Shown here: one piece after another, positions 44,919 to 56,813 of the stretch
Layout of the letters: each line of letters starts with the position of its first letter
Position numbering within the stretch: the stretch's first letter is position 1
Source: Pyrenula massariospora
Lineage: Eukaryota > Ascomycota > Eurotiomycetes > Pyrenulales > Pyrenulaceae
Assembly: GCA_021030905.1 (NCBI GenBank)
Contig: JAGFMI010000004.1
Coordinates: 1,054,001 to 1,118,000, forward strand
Reading direction: 5' to 3'
Length of the DNA: 64,000 nt
Notes under the pieces: generated by a model
Database searches by the model: none
The model's input: the letters and a program-made list of their open reading frames with translations, nothing else
What the model was told of the DNA's origin: nothing
Program-made: the position numbers and the translations under genes

Positions 44919-45134
44919 CTACTTAGCCTTACATTGGTGGTGGCCGCCGCAGCCGCCACAGCCACGCGGGAAAGGATCAAGCTTAGCCGGCCCTCCTGCA
45001 GGAACCTCAGCACACTGCTCAAGAACCTCCACCTTTGATTTCGCTTTGTGGAGCATCTCTTCATGGCGATGCAACTCATCTTCTCTGATCTTCTCTAGGC
45101 TTAGCGGATATTTAAATGGAGCTGATGCAACCAA
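44919..45134 (-). CDS. Possible small protein with Cys/Gly-rich tail, 71 residues
   Basis: A short minus-strand frame with protein-like design: an amphipathic charged helix (SLEKIREDELHRHEEMLHKA), a Pro/Gly linker (EVPAGGPAKLDPFPRG) and a compact metal-ligand-like tail CGGCGGHHQCKAK with two CGG units, two His and a third Cys. The opposite strand is also open but translates into low-complexity Pro/Ser sequence. It is not a family I recognise. An additional 5' exon is possible, since nothing decides the start. It lies convergent to GDE1. Confidence 0.4.
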   Translation of the reverse strand: MVASAPFKYPLSLEKIREDELHRHEEMLHKAKSKVEVLEQCAEVPAGGPAKLDPFPRGCGGCGGHHQCKAK

Positions 45135-45563
45135 TGCTCTGTGGGCGATGGAGTATTAGGCTCAAGAAGAGTTTCTACCTCTTACTCAACCTGGTTTTCA
45201 ACGGGCCTGTCTTGTCCTTCGGTCTATGTTCTCTGCGGGTAATGAAGAATTTGTTGTTGTCTAGGATCTCTTGAGCCTCTGCGGCTATGGGAGACCCGCA
45301 TGATTTATTTTTGACACGTGGAGCATGAAACTCTGAAAAGATGCTAAGTAGAGCGACATGAGAGGTACAAAAGGTCGTGTGTCCTTAGCAATGGTTAGAC
45401 CTTCAATTTCCCTCACCATACAATAGCAATATCGTTTCATTTATCCAAAGAATCAAGCAAATCCCTCTTTTCGTCAAAGTCGTTACAATCTATTCACAGA
45501 AGCCTCTGTCGCTTCATATTTCCTAACCTAGTATTTCTTCCCACCAAATCCAGACACACCACA
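45135..45563. other. Intergenic region upstream of small secreted protein gene
   Basis: About 430 bases, no gene seen. It holds the promoter of the secreted protein gene at 45564. Confidence 0.35.
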
Positions 45564-45941
45564 ATGCATTTCTCCTCGCTCGCCACCACCCTCCTCCTCC
45601 CCGCCACCGCTTTCTCCCTCACCATCCCCCGAGGCGCGGCCGCTCCAACCGCAGACTGCGCCGCGAACAACCACGGCAACACCAACGCCCTCGTGGTGAC
45701 CAGCTACGTGGTGCAAATCGAAATTCCCTTCATCAACGGGGCCGGCTGCGACGCTGTCCAGAAAACGATCCACGATGCCGTAAACGCCGATCTACAGGGG
45801 TACACGTGCGAAGATGATGGGAATGGGAACACTGTGTTGGCGTTCGGTGTCAGCCCGGTGGGGAAGGACGCTGATGTTAATCGGGGCCTTGGAGAGGCGT
45901 ATCCGGCGGTTGTTAAGGGTTTTCATTGTGCGGCGACTTAG
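45564..45941 (+). CDS. Small secreted protein, four cysteines
   Basis: 125 residues in one exon. A signal peptide is obvious (MHFSSLATTLLLPATAFS, cleavage likely after Ser18 or near Ala27). The mature part of about 100 residues has four cysteines (32, 62, 82, 122), enough for two disulfides, and alternates short strands with a helix (DAVQKTIHDAVNADLQGY). Size, leader and cysteine count fit a fungal effector-like or surface protein. I recognise no named family. The coding region is C-rich, like the other highly biased secreted gene at 11244. Confidence 0.75.
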   Translation: MHFSSLATTLLLPATAFSLTIPRGAAAPTADCAANNHGNTNALVVTSYVVQIEIPFINGAGCDAVQKTIHDAVNADLQGYTCEDDGNGNTVLAFGVSPVGKDADVNRGLGEAYPAVVKGFHCAAT

Positions 45942-46883
45942 AAGTTTGCATATTCGCGGAAGATACGGTTGAGGAGAGCAGGAATAGACTCTGGATGGTA
46001 GGAGAGGGATCGACTGGGGAAGGGGCAGCTGGTGTAAGGAAGCTGGAGGGTAAGGAGTTTCTGCGTTTGCATGTACATAGGTGCGGGTTAATGGGAGCAA
46101 AACTATAAATTAATCGTGTGCATTCTAATTTTCCTGTTTCCCTGGACAAACAAGACGAGGCCTGATGCGGAGGGAAAACGGGTCTCAGAGTGTGTGGATC
46201 AGCGCATAGACTTTCATGTAGATAGATATCTTGACCTTATAACTTATTCGGCGGCAAACCTTGTACGGAAATCTTCAATGCGCAGATTGTGGACATATCT
46301 CGACGAAGAGGATGCTCTGTCTGGATTTGCCATGTCAATCCACTCTCTTCTAGACACTCCCGTACTACTCCTCCTTCATTGCGAAAGCCGCAGTATAATA
46401 GGTGAGTCACAATACATCTACCTCTGACAAATGACCGGCGGCCTCCCCTGCGCTTTGAGTTCGATGAACAACTTAGTGAAGAATCTTTGCAAAGAATTTT
46501 GTCCGCTGCGAAAGCGCATGCAGGGGGCTAGCTTGACTCTCAGGTCCTTCCAGAAATGGGGCAGTTTGGTGTGAGGAATAGAAAGGGAATGGAGGAGTGT
46601 TGTGTGTTTTACGAACATAGGCCGAAGTGAAAGCGCTAAGGGATTGTTCGTGGGTACTGCCGGCTTTGTTTTGATTCCGGTGGCTTTGTACAACTATAAT
46701 CAATGTTAGTCTACTCCTACCAACTAACAGAGCTCAACTGGCCGAGGGTGGAGCGGCAAGCTCTCCAAGTCTTGGCGCCGGAAACGCGCTTGACGCGTCC
46801 CCCGCTTCAATACTCTCCACCGACAATCAGATCCCAATCCCACGTGAGAACATCCTTTTTCCCTGGGAAACTATGATTCAAAG
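45942..46883. other. Intergenic region upstream of gamma-tubulin
   Basis: About 940 bases without a supported gene. Several frames of 60-100 codons occur on both strands (for example 46116-46427) but none has recognisable features. Confidence 0.4.
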
Positions 46884-48659
46884 ATGCCTAGGTAGGATGG
46901 TCACGAATTTGAAGTTCGTCATGTTCTTACACATACCGCATTCAGGGAGATTATAACTATACAAGCCGGCCAATGCGGCAATAACGGTACGCTTGTGTGC
47001 CCCTCATATGCACTTGACCAATACCTTGTAAACATCTCACATGCAAGGAACTTTGTTCGCAAGAGGAAGGAGCTAACGAAGAGAAAGTGGGAAGCCAATT
47101 CTGGCAGCAATTGTGTCAAGAGCATGGTATCAACCAAGATGGGAACCTGGAGGACTTTGCGACTGAGGGGGGGGATCGAAAGGACGTATTTTTCTACCAG
47201 GTTTGCCTACCCAAGTCTGTCTACCAATAATCCTGCAATAGCTGACTGTCACAGAGCGATGACACTCGGTACATTCCTCGAGCGATTCTCATCGATCTTG
47301 AACCAAGAGTACGGCGACTTTGGTCGAATCTAGTGCACATGGGAGGCTAACGTACACTACGTACAGGTGATCGAGTCAATACAGACAGGAGCATACAAGA
47401 ACATTTATAATCCGGAAAACTTCTACATTGGCGCTTCTGGAATGGGTGCAGGAAACAATTGGGCTGCTGGTTACGCTGCTGGAGACTCCGTGCAAGAGGA
47501 CGTATTTGATATGATAGACCGTGAGGCGGATGGAAGTGATTCACTTGAGGTATGCTCTCCTCACTTAAGGGGAAGATTTGAGTGCTTTCTATGTTACGAA
47601 TACCTATCTCCGTCCCTTCTGGCATTGTCTATCAGAACTGCCTCATTTCCTGTCTCGCACTAACCAGAACAGGGTTTCATGCTACTTCATTCCATAGCTG
47701 GCGGCACTGGCTCAGGCTTAGGCTCTTATCTGCTCGAACGCATGAACGACCGTTTCCCCAAAAAGCTCATACATACCTACTCCGTCTTCCCGGACACCGC
47801 GACCGGCGATGTCGTCGTCAATCCGTACAACTCCCTTCTTGCCTTACGTCGCCTAACGCAAAACGCGGATAGTGTCGTAGTGCTCGACAACGGCGCCCTT
47901 TCCCGTATCGCTGCTGATCGTCTACATGTTCAGGAACCTTCGTTTCAGCAAACGAACCAACTCGTCTCCACTGTCATGTCCGCAAGCACCACCACCCTCC
48001 GCTATCCCGGATACATGCACAACGATCTAGTCAGCATCATCGCATCTCTTGTTCCCACGCCCCGATGCCATTTTCTCACAACAAGCTACACCCCTTTCAC
48101 TTCCGACACCCTCGACCAAGCTAAGACAGTCCGTAAGACTACGGTCCTAGACGTAATGCGCCGGCTCCTCCAACCAAAGAATAGAATGGTCTCGATCGCG
48201 CCAACAAAAACATCCTGCTACCTGTCCATCCTGAACATAATCCAAGGCTCCAACCTCGACCCCTCAGACGTCCATAAATCCCTGCTGCGCATCCGCGAAC
48301 GCCGCCTTGCTACCTTCATCCCCTGGGGTCCGGCCTCAATCCAAGTCGCGCTGACAAAGAAACCGCCTTATGCCTCCGCACAAAGCGCAGCGAGGGTGAG
48401 CGGACTGATGTTGGCAAATCATACGAGTATTGCAGGGTTATTCAGAAGGGTCGTGCAGCAGTATGATCGGATGAGGAAACGGAATGCGTATCTGGAGCAG
48501 TACAAGAGGGAGGAGCCATTTAAGGAGGGACTGGGAGAGTTTGATCGCGCGAGGGAGGTAGTGGTGGATTGTGTCGAGGAGTATGAAGCGGCGGAACGGG
48601 AGGATTACCTCGAGCCGGGTGGAAAGGAAGGGGGAAAGGATGGTGCGGCTACTGGGTAA
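46884..48659 (+). CDS. TUB4: Gamma-tubulin
   Basis: Microtubule nucleator of the gamma-tubulin ring complex at spindle pole bodies (mipA in Aspergillus). Six exons fit in frame: 46884-46891, 46946-46986, 47098-47201, 47255-47308, 47367-47549 and 47673-48659, giving 458 residues. The first coding exon is only 8 bases (MP plus two bases of Arg), and the joins yield [20 protein letters not shown]. Then come [43 protein letters not shown] and [20 protein letters not shown]. The tubulin signature is present as [15 protein letters not shown], followed by [18 protein letters not shown]. The tail is acidic and Gly/Lys-rich. Confidence 0.96.
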
Positions 48660-51319
48660 GCGCGTTGGGGTGAATGACACTGGCGACGTGAGATGACTTA
48701 ATGCAAGGGAACGTATACAAGGTACCGGAATGACACCTTCGGCAGGCTGTCAACTTGGTCTCTTGGTTTAGACGTCCGCCAATTCACGTGGTAACCCCGC
48801 CTAAGTGATGTTCCATGACACTTAAGCATGGCATGGAGTGTGTAAGATGTGTTCGGGCATCATGCCTTGGATCAACTTCAACATTTCAGATATCAAATGG
48901 AAGCCCCAGATTTTGCGTATCTCGGTCTCGTCTTAGATAGCGACGAAAGGGGCGACAAGCAAATGAGCTCAATCTCATGAATTCTACAAAAAAACATGCA
49001 TTTCTCACGCTCGTAGGAGATACCTGACGAGTGTTGCCCCCTTTGTAGGAATCAGAAAGTCTTTGAGTCAAGGCCGGCGGGCGCTTCCATGTACGCACAA
49101 GACGGGCCAAGGAAACATATTATCACCAGATTGTGCTCAAATGGTCTTACATTTTCGTGTTGTGGCGTGTAATTCCACTGTACATCTTTCCTGTTACTTG
49201 GTGATTTCATTAAGGTCATCGCCTTCAAATCATCTGATAGCTAGAGAGGACCTTCAAATTTTAGAGAACATCAATAGACAGCGATTTCTACGGTTTATGG
49301 GGTTTGTATTCGAAAAGATAGTATCATGGAGGTTTTGTCACTAGAGCTTTACTCTAAGCTGTAGATAAAATTTAATCATCTTTTTTTGTTTCTTTTTTTC
49401 GGTGGGAACATTAGGGGAGAGAATTGAAAGTCTTGCCGCAGATAGGTCTAATTGAATTAGAAAAGAAGTCATGAGACTAGAGTAATACAATGAGGAGCAC
49501 AGTTTGCGGCCCGCCTAAAAATTTAGCTGCGCCGCAAACAAAACAAATGGCCGACGAGGCTATCTAGGTGTCAGAAGTCGTAGCCTATCTGATTGTTAGC
49601 CCTAGCACCCGCCTGGCGTACATGGGATGCGCTATGACTTCTGACACCGAGCCTCGCGAACTCGCTCCGAACATCACAGGAAAATAAGAGCAAAGATTAC
49701 TCTCAAGATTCTTCCTCCTCTGCATAAGCTGTACAGTCTCGTGCTCATCAAACATATAAGATCATTACTGTTGAAGTCTGAATGGGACTCTGATTACATT
49801 GGCATTCTCCAGGCAAGTTTTCGCAATGCTTCCCAGCCATTTACGCTTTTTTAGAGTGGCTAGATTGCGATTAGTTTCCATTTCTTGCCTTCCGATTTCT
49901 TATAACGTAGTACTTCTAAAGACTATCCCGCTAAATCTCTAGAACTCGTTGCTCCTACCATCTTCTGCGAAGGAGGGTTGGTCCTAAAGCCTGTCCTGGA
50001 AAGCTTCGGCACATGGTGGTGTCTTAATTCCTCATATTGTCTCTTTCTTTTTTGTAGGAAGAACGGCTCAAATGTCGAAGAATCCGACGTCTATGTTGAT
50101 ATTCAGGACTATCCCATGATTAGCTATGTGAACGAGTTTTTTGAGGCTTGATTGCCTTTCAACGGTGGCCCGACGACTTTCTGAAAGCTTTCATGAAGCA
50201 AGTCTCACGAGGGACCTTGTCCAATATTTGCTGCAGACAATCCGCATCGTGTCTGGAAGAATTTCCGGTGAACTTCCGTTTGCTTGAAGCGACGACATCT
50301 CCAACTCCAATTGAGATTTCCAGATCCAGATAGACAGTGTTACACAAGAGTTTCTTAATTTATCACACCTCCGGACAACCTGCGATGTCTGCCCTCGGGA
50401 GCCTGAAATCGGAAGAAGGGTAAAAATGTTGACTACCACCTCGAATCACGGTTTTCTCTTTGCTTATTCCAGATCAGTAATGCTGGACTGACTGCTTAGC
50501 CAATTTCAAATATATCAGTCCCGGGCAAATGTCGGGTGGGAGCTCTATCGCGTCTCGAGTCCACAAAAGCGGCGTGATCTGTCGCGTGGAGACAAGTGAT
50601 CGAACACATTCATCCTTCAACTCTGCCTGCAATTGTATCATGGATCATACAGCAGGCTCGAAGTGTTTGTCCGCCGGTAGCGCCAGGAAGGCTGAAATAC
50701 GGTCAAAGCCCGAGACAAAGATTGTTGCTTATTATAACTCAACTCAACGGCAATCGATGATACGTTTCGCCGAATGCGAATCAAATAACATGAACTCTGG
50801 AGCGATGTCGCACGAACCGGAAGCGTCCACTGGGGCTTGTCAAGCACACCTCAGAGCGAGATCACTTGCAAGTAAGACCCGGCTGAAGCGTCTCAAGGTG
50901 TGCATCAGACGGCGAACCCACTCAGGCTTTCCGGACAGACATTTTATTTTGTTGGAGAACTCGCAAAGAATCATGATGGAACACGTTTCAGTTTTCGTAC
51001 AGGCCCAACTGGCATTTCTCTTGGAATCTCCAACAGACGAAGAGCTCGTTAATTTCTGTTGTATTTGTTAGGAACAGAAACAGCGAACTCCTACCATTGT
51101 CTTTGGCCAAACATACACTGCCTAATACACAACGTTACACTCAGAAGATGCAAGTGTGGCTAATGTCGTGAGCGCATGATCTGGGTCGCTTCTACGGTTT
51201 GACATAGTCTGGTGACGAACATATATGAAGAGAGGAGAGAAGTAAATTGCAACGGAAATGTAAAGGATCATTTTCTCGTCCCTTCAAGTATTTTAGTTTG
51301 AGTCATCCCATTAGTTGCA
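48660..51319. other. 2.7-kb gene-poor region
   Basis: No gene can be supported. A 180-codon plus-strand frame (50529-51071) lacks domain features and has frequent rare-looking codons. A stretch near 50058-50152 reads like the last exon of something (acceptor TTTTTTGTAG, then about 30 codons ending in TGA), but no matching upstream exon was found. T-rich tracts lie at 49380-49400. It contains foldback element copy B (49555-49656). Confidence 0.45.
49555..49656. repeat. Foldback element, copy B
   Basis: A strong imperfect inverted repeat: the left arm starts CGAGGCTATCTAGGTGTCAG and continues AAGTCGTAGC, while the reverse complement of the right arm (49625-49656) starts CGAGGCTCGGTGTCAGAAGT and continues CATAGCGC. 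The loop shares ATCTGATTGTTAG and CACCCGCC with the loop of copy A at 33689-33784 (ATCTGACTGATAG, CGCCCGTC). The arms are better preserved than in copy A. No coding capacity and no clear target-site duplication. Confidence 0.62.
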
Positions 51320-53241
51320 ATGAAGTTGTCGCTAACATTCTATCTGTGCCTACACCTTCTCAGTAAATTTGTCCTATGAAACAGCTATATCAGAGCTAAC
51401 ACTTTTTTATACCTAGGTACGTCGCTCTCCTCGCCACTTGGTGCTCTTAGCCACCGAGGTAATGGCGATCCCATTTGCCACGCATCTGGTAGAAATCAAC
51501 GCAACTGGAAATGCCATTCTTACAGCAAAGATATTGAAGATCTGCCATGTATCAGCGTTGGTGGATTTTTCTACGACTTGTCTCAGCTCCATTGCCTTTA
51601 CCATCTTTTTGATGCTAACGGTTATGTAGGGCATATAATTTTGGTGGAGGAACCCTTAGTGTTGTCAGACTATCAAGAGGAAAGCAATACGTTGACCGCC
51701 TCCTTACTGATTGGTTCGAATTCGTTTACCAAGACACCGTCCGAGCTAACGTTAACTTTTCAGGGTCGAGACCAATGGATTCCCAGAGCACGGAGAGCGC
51801 GATCGCATTCCGTGGTCGAAAAGCGTTCCAGAGACCTTAGCAGATATGACCACTGGCATCCAAAGTTTCCAGTGTGATCCACCAAATGGGCGATGCATAG
51901 TGCCATTCAACCCAAATTGCAAGGATAACGAGGCCGAGGCAGATCTAACATTCATCCTAGCAGCCATTGCGAACTATGGTAATTACCTAGCGGACACTGT
52001 AAATGCTGTATCTCACTCTGCTCCTGTGATTCAAGCGAAAGCACCCACCATGACAACGTGGTTTACCAGTTCTGGAAAGGTAATCTTGAGACTTGCCTTT
52101 CAATCCTGAAAGTCTTCCTGAAGTACGATGCTAAGTGAACTAGGAGCCTACGGGCGACGTAGTCGGTGGGCTTACTGTCGGTAGCGGAATACTTGGTGCA
52201 ATTGCCGCTTTATTCCCACCAGCCGCGCAGCTCGGACTTGGAACGGGTATTGTTTCCGGAGTATTACAAATACAGGCTCAGCAGCCAGACAAGTTGGTAC
52301 CGCCAGAAACTGACGAAAGCAATTCTTATGTTTACAAAAACGGCAGATCTTTCAAAACCTGGGCAGCATTTTCCGACTACCTAGGAGATTACCAAAACGA
52401 TCTTGAGACATCCATCAACAGCTTCGCGAAGCAGACTTTTGGTGACATACCTAGTAGTAACCCAGGCTATGTTTACGCAGACGACCCGACAAGCCTGCCA
52501 CAAATTCTCATGAGCGGTGGGTTTGCGTCGCAAGTTCACGTTGACACTCTTAATCCAGGAGTTCAGGCTTCCTACGCTTCGATCGGTATCAACTACCTTT
52601 GGAGACAGGAGAAAGTCTTCGTGGTGAAAGTCTCTAGTCCTAGATTTGGCGTAAATTTCTGCACTGAGACTTTTCCTGGAAATCAGATGTGGTGCGACAA
52701 AGATCAAACAGCCTATGTATTGCTGAAGTGGAAGTTTAATACTGACGTCCCCCACTGCGTTGAGAAAATCTCACGCTGTATCTTTCAACTGGGCGGCTAC
52801 GACGATTCCAGCAGCATCCCAGGAATCGAACACTTAGGTGATGAAGAGTTTGGTGGAATCACAATTCAGCAGGTTGTGCAGGCCTCGGAGCTCGTCCAGA
52901 CCGCACATGGAGTCGGTGAACAATTTAGTGTCGATGAGGTGTACCAAAACATCATTAAGGGTTACGGACAAGGTTCGGGCTCACATACAGACGAAGCACC
53001 TCAACCTCCAGACCAGGGACCCCTTTTGGCTAGTATGGTCAGCTTTAATCTCCCAGTATGTGATCTCAACATCCTCCACGCGAAATGGACCGTGAACGAT
53101 CTGTGCTACGATGGACCATTGACGACAGAAATCGCCAAACAGCATGTAAGTTTCCTGCCAAGCGGTGCCATTACGAATATCATGTCGCCGTATCTGACAT
53201 CCTCTACCAAATTGTATGAACTAAAATTTTGCTCCGAATAG
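51320..53241 (+). CDS. Large secreted protein of unknown function (resembles DUF7872-type)
   Basis: Exon 1 (51320-51362) encodes a signal peptide, MKLSLTFYLCLHLLS, and joins at 51417 by a well-formed intron (GTAAAT...GCTAAC...CCTAG) to a Cys-containing region (CHASGRNQRNWKCHSY, LPCISVGGFFYDL). The last exon is 52144-53241; it is preceded by an exon ending at 52079 that contains MTTGIQSFQCDPPNGRCIV and a helical LTFILAAIANYGNYLADTVN. A hydrophobic Gly/Ala segment (LTVGSGILGAIAALFPPAAQ) starts the last exon. The middle (about 51590-51790) needs one or two further introns that I could not resolve with consistent phase, so either an unusual splice or damage is present. From memory the layout resembles secreted fungal DUF7872 proteins, whose function is unknown. 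Confidence 0.7.
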
Positions 53242-54492
53242 TGTGTGATGAAGTTAGTCGTTTGCTTGTGTTGGAAAGTCGATAAATGGCCATTTCAGGA
53301 TCTATCAGGTGTATTCAATTGCAAATAGTTGGGGCATGACGTTTCTCGAATTGAAACTAGGATTGTGGGTTATACTGTGATAATATCAGAGGTTAATATA
53401 AGCACATTTCCGCTTTAGCCTATCAGTAGAGCTTCTCAGTCTCATCTCGGCAGTAGCCTACAACTAGTAAGTCGATACAGGCAGTGAAAAAATTGGGCCT
53501 TTCAGATAAACAAGACCTAGAACTAGCATCTACACTTCACTAAGAACAGCGTAGACTTGGGTGAAGCACCTCCTCAACCTCGACCCTAGCCTGGTGTACT
53601 ATTGAGTCCGGAATCGGCGCGAAAAACGATGCGGAAGTTTGACCTAGCTACAACGCACAGCAAGACGTGTCGAACCAGTCCATATGAATTCAAGAAAACT
53701 TGTCACGAAAATAAGACATCTAAGGCAACCACAAGTTCGAAGGCCCGCGAGAACTTCCAACTTCTTCGGGCCCTCCCATCCCCGATCTCTTTAAAAAAAA
53801 TTTAGCTCCCTCGCAACGCGTACAGTACCTCCGACTAATCCTGCCTCGCAAACGGGATGGAACTGTGACAGCCAGAGGCAACTTATCATTCTTCACTGTA
53901 CTCCATGACAGCGGTATCCACCGAGCCGAAGACCATTCTCACCACTGTTTACCTCTCTCTCTCGCTGAATCGCTCCAAATCCCGTGGAACACACTGGCGA
54001 GAGCCCGAAACCGACACTCTGCGATCTATTCCGAACACCTCTCAGGGCCCTGAGTACCCTGAAGACAGAGCTGGCGGGAATTTTACAAAGGTGCGTGTAT
54101 GTTTGCAATCAGTCTTGTTGTCGTCCGGACCTTCCTAATGCAGGCCTCTGCAGGACTTATCATGTGCGATTCGCCGGAGACTCCATGATCTCGAAGTAAG
54201 AAAAAGGCTTGGAAAAAATTGTATTGAATGACAAATAGTAGGAGACTTGGATAAACCATGAGAGCTGGTGTCTATTGCACAGAACAGGAGGCAAGTAAAG
54301 CATGCGGTCAGCGACCAAGGGTATGAATTGTCACTTAGATTGCTCCTCTGAATAGATCTGCCTGCGTACCTATGTACATTACCCTCTCCACATCCGCACA
54401 GATCCAAATCTCCACGCTGGAGATCCCCCCAAACGCCGTCGCAATCCCAAAACTTACAAAACCACGCCCACCCATCAGATGCCGCATTGCAC
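53242..54492. other. Convergent intergenic region
   Basis: 1.25 kb between the secreted protein gene and the minus-strand AN1 gene. Short unsupported frames only. Confidence 0.4.
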
Positions 54493-55339
54493 CTACACGC
54501 CCCGAATGACCTGCGTCCTCTCCCCCTCCAACTTATCCCGATTCCGCTGCCTCTCCCGCGCCTTCGCATCCTCCAGCCCCTTGCAGTCGTGGCTCTCGAG
54601 CATGCGGTGTTTCCCGCAGAACTTGCTGCCGCAGAAGCCGCAGTCGCCGACGATGGGCTGCGCGAGGGATTTGCAGGTCTTGAACATGCAGCGGGGTTTG
54701 CGCGAGATGAGGCGGGATTTGGGGGGTGTGGGGAGTGTGGTTGATGGGGTGGTTGAGGAGGGGTCGGGGATGCTGCTGGCGGAGAGGGAGGGGGTGGAGG
54801 TGGTGGTGGTGGTGGAAGGTGGTTGCTGGGTTGTTGTTGCTGTCATGGTGGTGGTAGGGTTGCTTTCGTTGGCTTGTGATTTCTCGTTCTGTTCTGTCTG
54901 GGTAGGGTCTGACGTGCCACCACGGAGAGGTGATAGGAGGTGTATCGTTGAGTCTTGCTGGAGATGTGGTATGGCCGAAAGAGGAGTTGAGCGTGGGAGG
55001 TGGGTAAGATGCTGTCCGGAGAAGAGGAGGCGGAGGGAGTCTTCGGGAACAGAATGCTCAGCTGACAAATCTGCGATCAGAGACGACACAGGCGTTGATG
55101 TTAGGAGCGTAAGTGGTATGGCTGATAGACAAGATTTTTGTTAGCACTCTGAGAGATGTGTTGGATATGATGGCGGCGCATGATACAGCGCAGGACCGAG
55201 TGTGGCGATAGAAGAAAAAAGGTCAAGACTTACTATGTCCCCCGCTCAGCTTGACAAAGATCTGTATTGTTTCTGCCTGTGGTGATGAAGTAGCTGAGAT
55301 ATTTGAGTTGGTGGATGATGATCGGGTACGTGGTTGCAT
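54493..55339 (-). CDS. Ubiquitin-like plus AN1 zinc-finger protein
   Basis: Two exons, 55339-55234 and 55121-54493, give 244 residues. The intron (GTAAGT...GTGCTAAC...TATCAG) joins IQIFVKLSGGH to TIPLTLLTSTPVSSLIADL, completing an N-terminal ubiquitin-like fold (residues ~22-95, LRLLFSGQHLTH). A long Thr/Ser-rich linker (a CA-repeat-like coding stretch) leads to a C-terminal AN1-type zinc finger: CMFKTCKSLAQPIVGDCGFC, then KFCGKHRMLESHDC, with the full Cys/His ligand set. The closest named relative I know is yeast Tmc1, a stress-induced proteasome-linked AN1 protein. The Met at 55339 is preferred; the frame extends 22 codons upstream. Confidence 0.88.
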
Positions 55340-56813
55340 GTTGGGAGTAGGAGTCAGGCAGATGGGACACGTAGTAAAGTGATATCCGCAAACTAGATTC
55401 TGCACGGTCCAGCCCAGACCGAAACTGTTTGATTAATATAGCGATTGCCACTAGCCGGTCGTCCGATGGCCGGAGCACTGCTGAGTGTGAATGTGGAGCT
55501 TTCCGAAAGTCACCGTGACTGCTCCGTACGAGAGGCTAAATGCAAATCAGGCTCGGGAGCGGGCCTGGCAATGGGTCTGTGGTACCGAGATGGACAGGTG
55601 CCGAAGGAAGGGCAGAGATCAGTGATAATAATATAGTAGAGGGCAGTGTGTGGTGAGGGTGTTGGTAGGTTAGATACAACAGAGGGAGCGGGCTTGCGCT
55701 GACTAGGTGGCTCTTAAAGTACCTGCGTCTGCCTCACCTTTTCGGCGCAGGCGTGACCATGCAATGACGAGGATGGCAGATGGGTGATGACACGCTTCAC
55801 CAGCCGATCCTTGAAATAGGGCGTCAGGGTTTAAAGTCGCTCTAGCTTGAGCGCCACCGATGTTAACTTTGCTGCACTGAGCCTAGATTCAGGCCCATGG
55901 TGGAGTTGATTCGGGAGCCACGAACATCACACGGTTCCTGGGATTCTGGAGCTTCGAGGTCATTCCATCGATGATGATCCACAATCCTCTCACACAGAAA
56001 CATAAAGCAGCGAACGGACCAAGGCTGTAACTGAAGACGCACTGTGTGGACGTGGATGACCGTCGGAGTTTATGTTGGTAAGAGCGCAAATGGCAAGATG
56101 TACGGATCGTGGCTTAGAAGCCACCAACTCTCCTTTCAACTCGGCGTGCAGCCTGAAGCCGAACTCGGCCAGTCTTTTCCTTTGTGCCCGCCGGGCCGGG
56201 TATGACGGATTCAAATAAGGTACATATGCTGCACCCTTACCTCGGTCAAACCAGGGTCATATTATGCATGAGCTGGCAATTTCAAGGCGAATCTTATGGA
56301 CAAGGATCTGGTCTATCAGCGTGCCAGGCATGAGGCTTGGAATGAGTTCTCAAAGCGTTACTATTTCATTGTTGTGACCACTCTCCAAGCACGGTCCAGG
56401 CTCTTCGCTGCCATGTAAAAGCGCTGCATGCCGATCATGATGATCTGCCGCCACACATACGGTTGCACAAGAGAAACCGGATATGTGAAACAATTTATCT
56501 TGTCAAAAGATCTGATGGCCATTGCATAGTCTTCACTCCGCGGTGTGCTGGCATTCAATAGTTTATCAGATACTTATCGAAGACGGCCGGTTGGGAGGAC
56601 CATGAACCTCTGTTAAAAGAAAAGATTTTATGTAGCAGTCCCTCAGGGTTCCCTATTTTAGCTGCCTCTGCAGCCATTCATTGCATTCTCTGCCTCTCAA
56701 CTACTTTTGATGTCTTCTCAGACGGCCTTGGGCTGTACAGCAAACGCAGGTGCTGCCATCCTCCACTGAAAGCAAAAGCATGGGTATCTGTACAATTCGA
56801 TAACTCTTGCATA
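55340..56813. other. Intergenic region, no gene seen
   Basis: About 1.5 kb. Small frames on both strands without features. The left end is the promoter of the AN1 protein gene; the right end lies beyond the 3' end of the FAM32A-like gene. Confidence 0.4.

Noticed and set aside
50529-51071. 180-codon plus-strand frame
   Set aside because: No signal peptide, domain or splice context; several competing frames; looks like chance in a gene-poor stretch.
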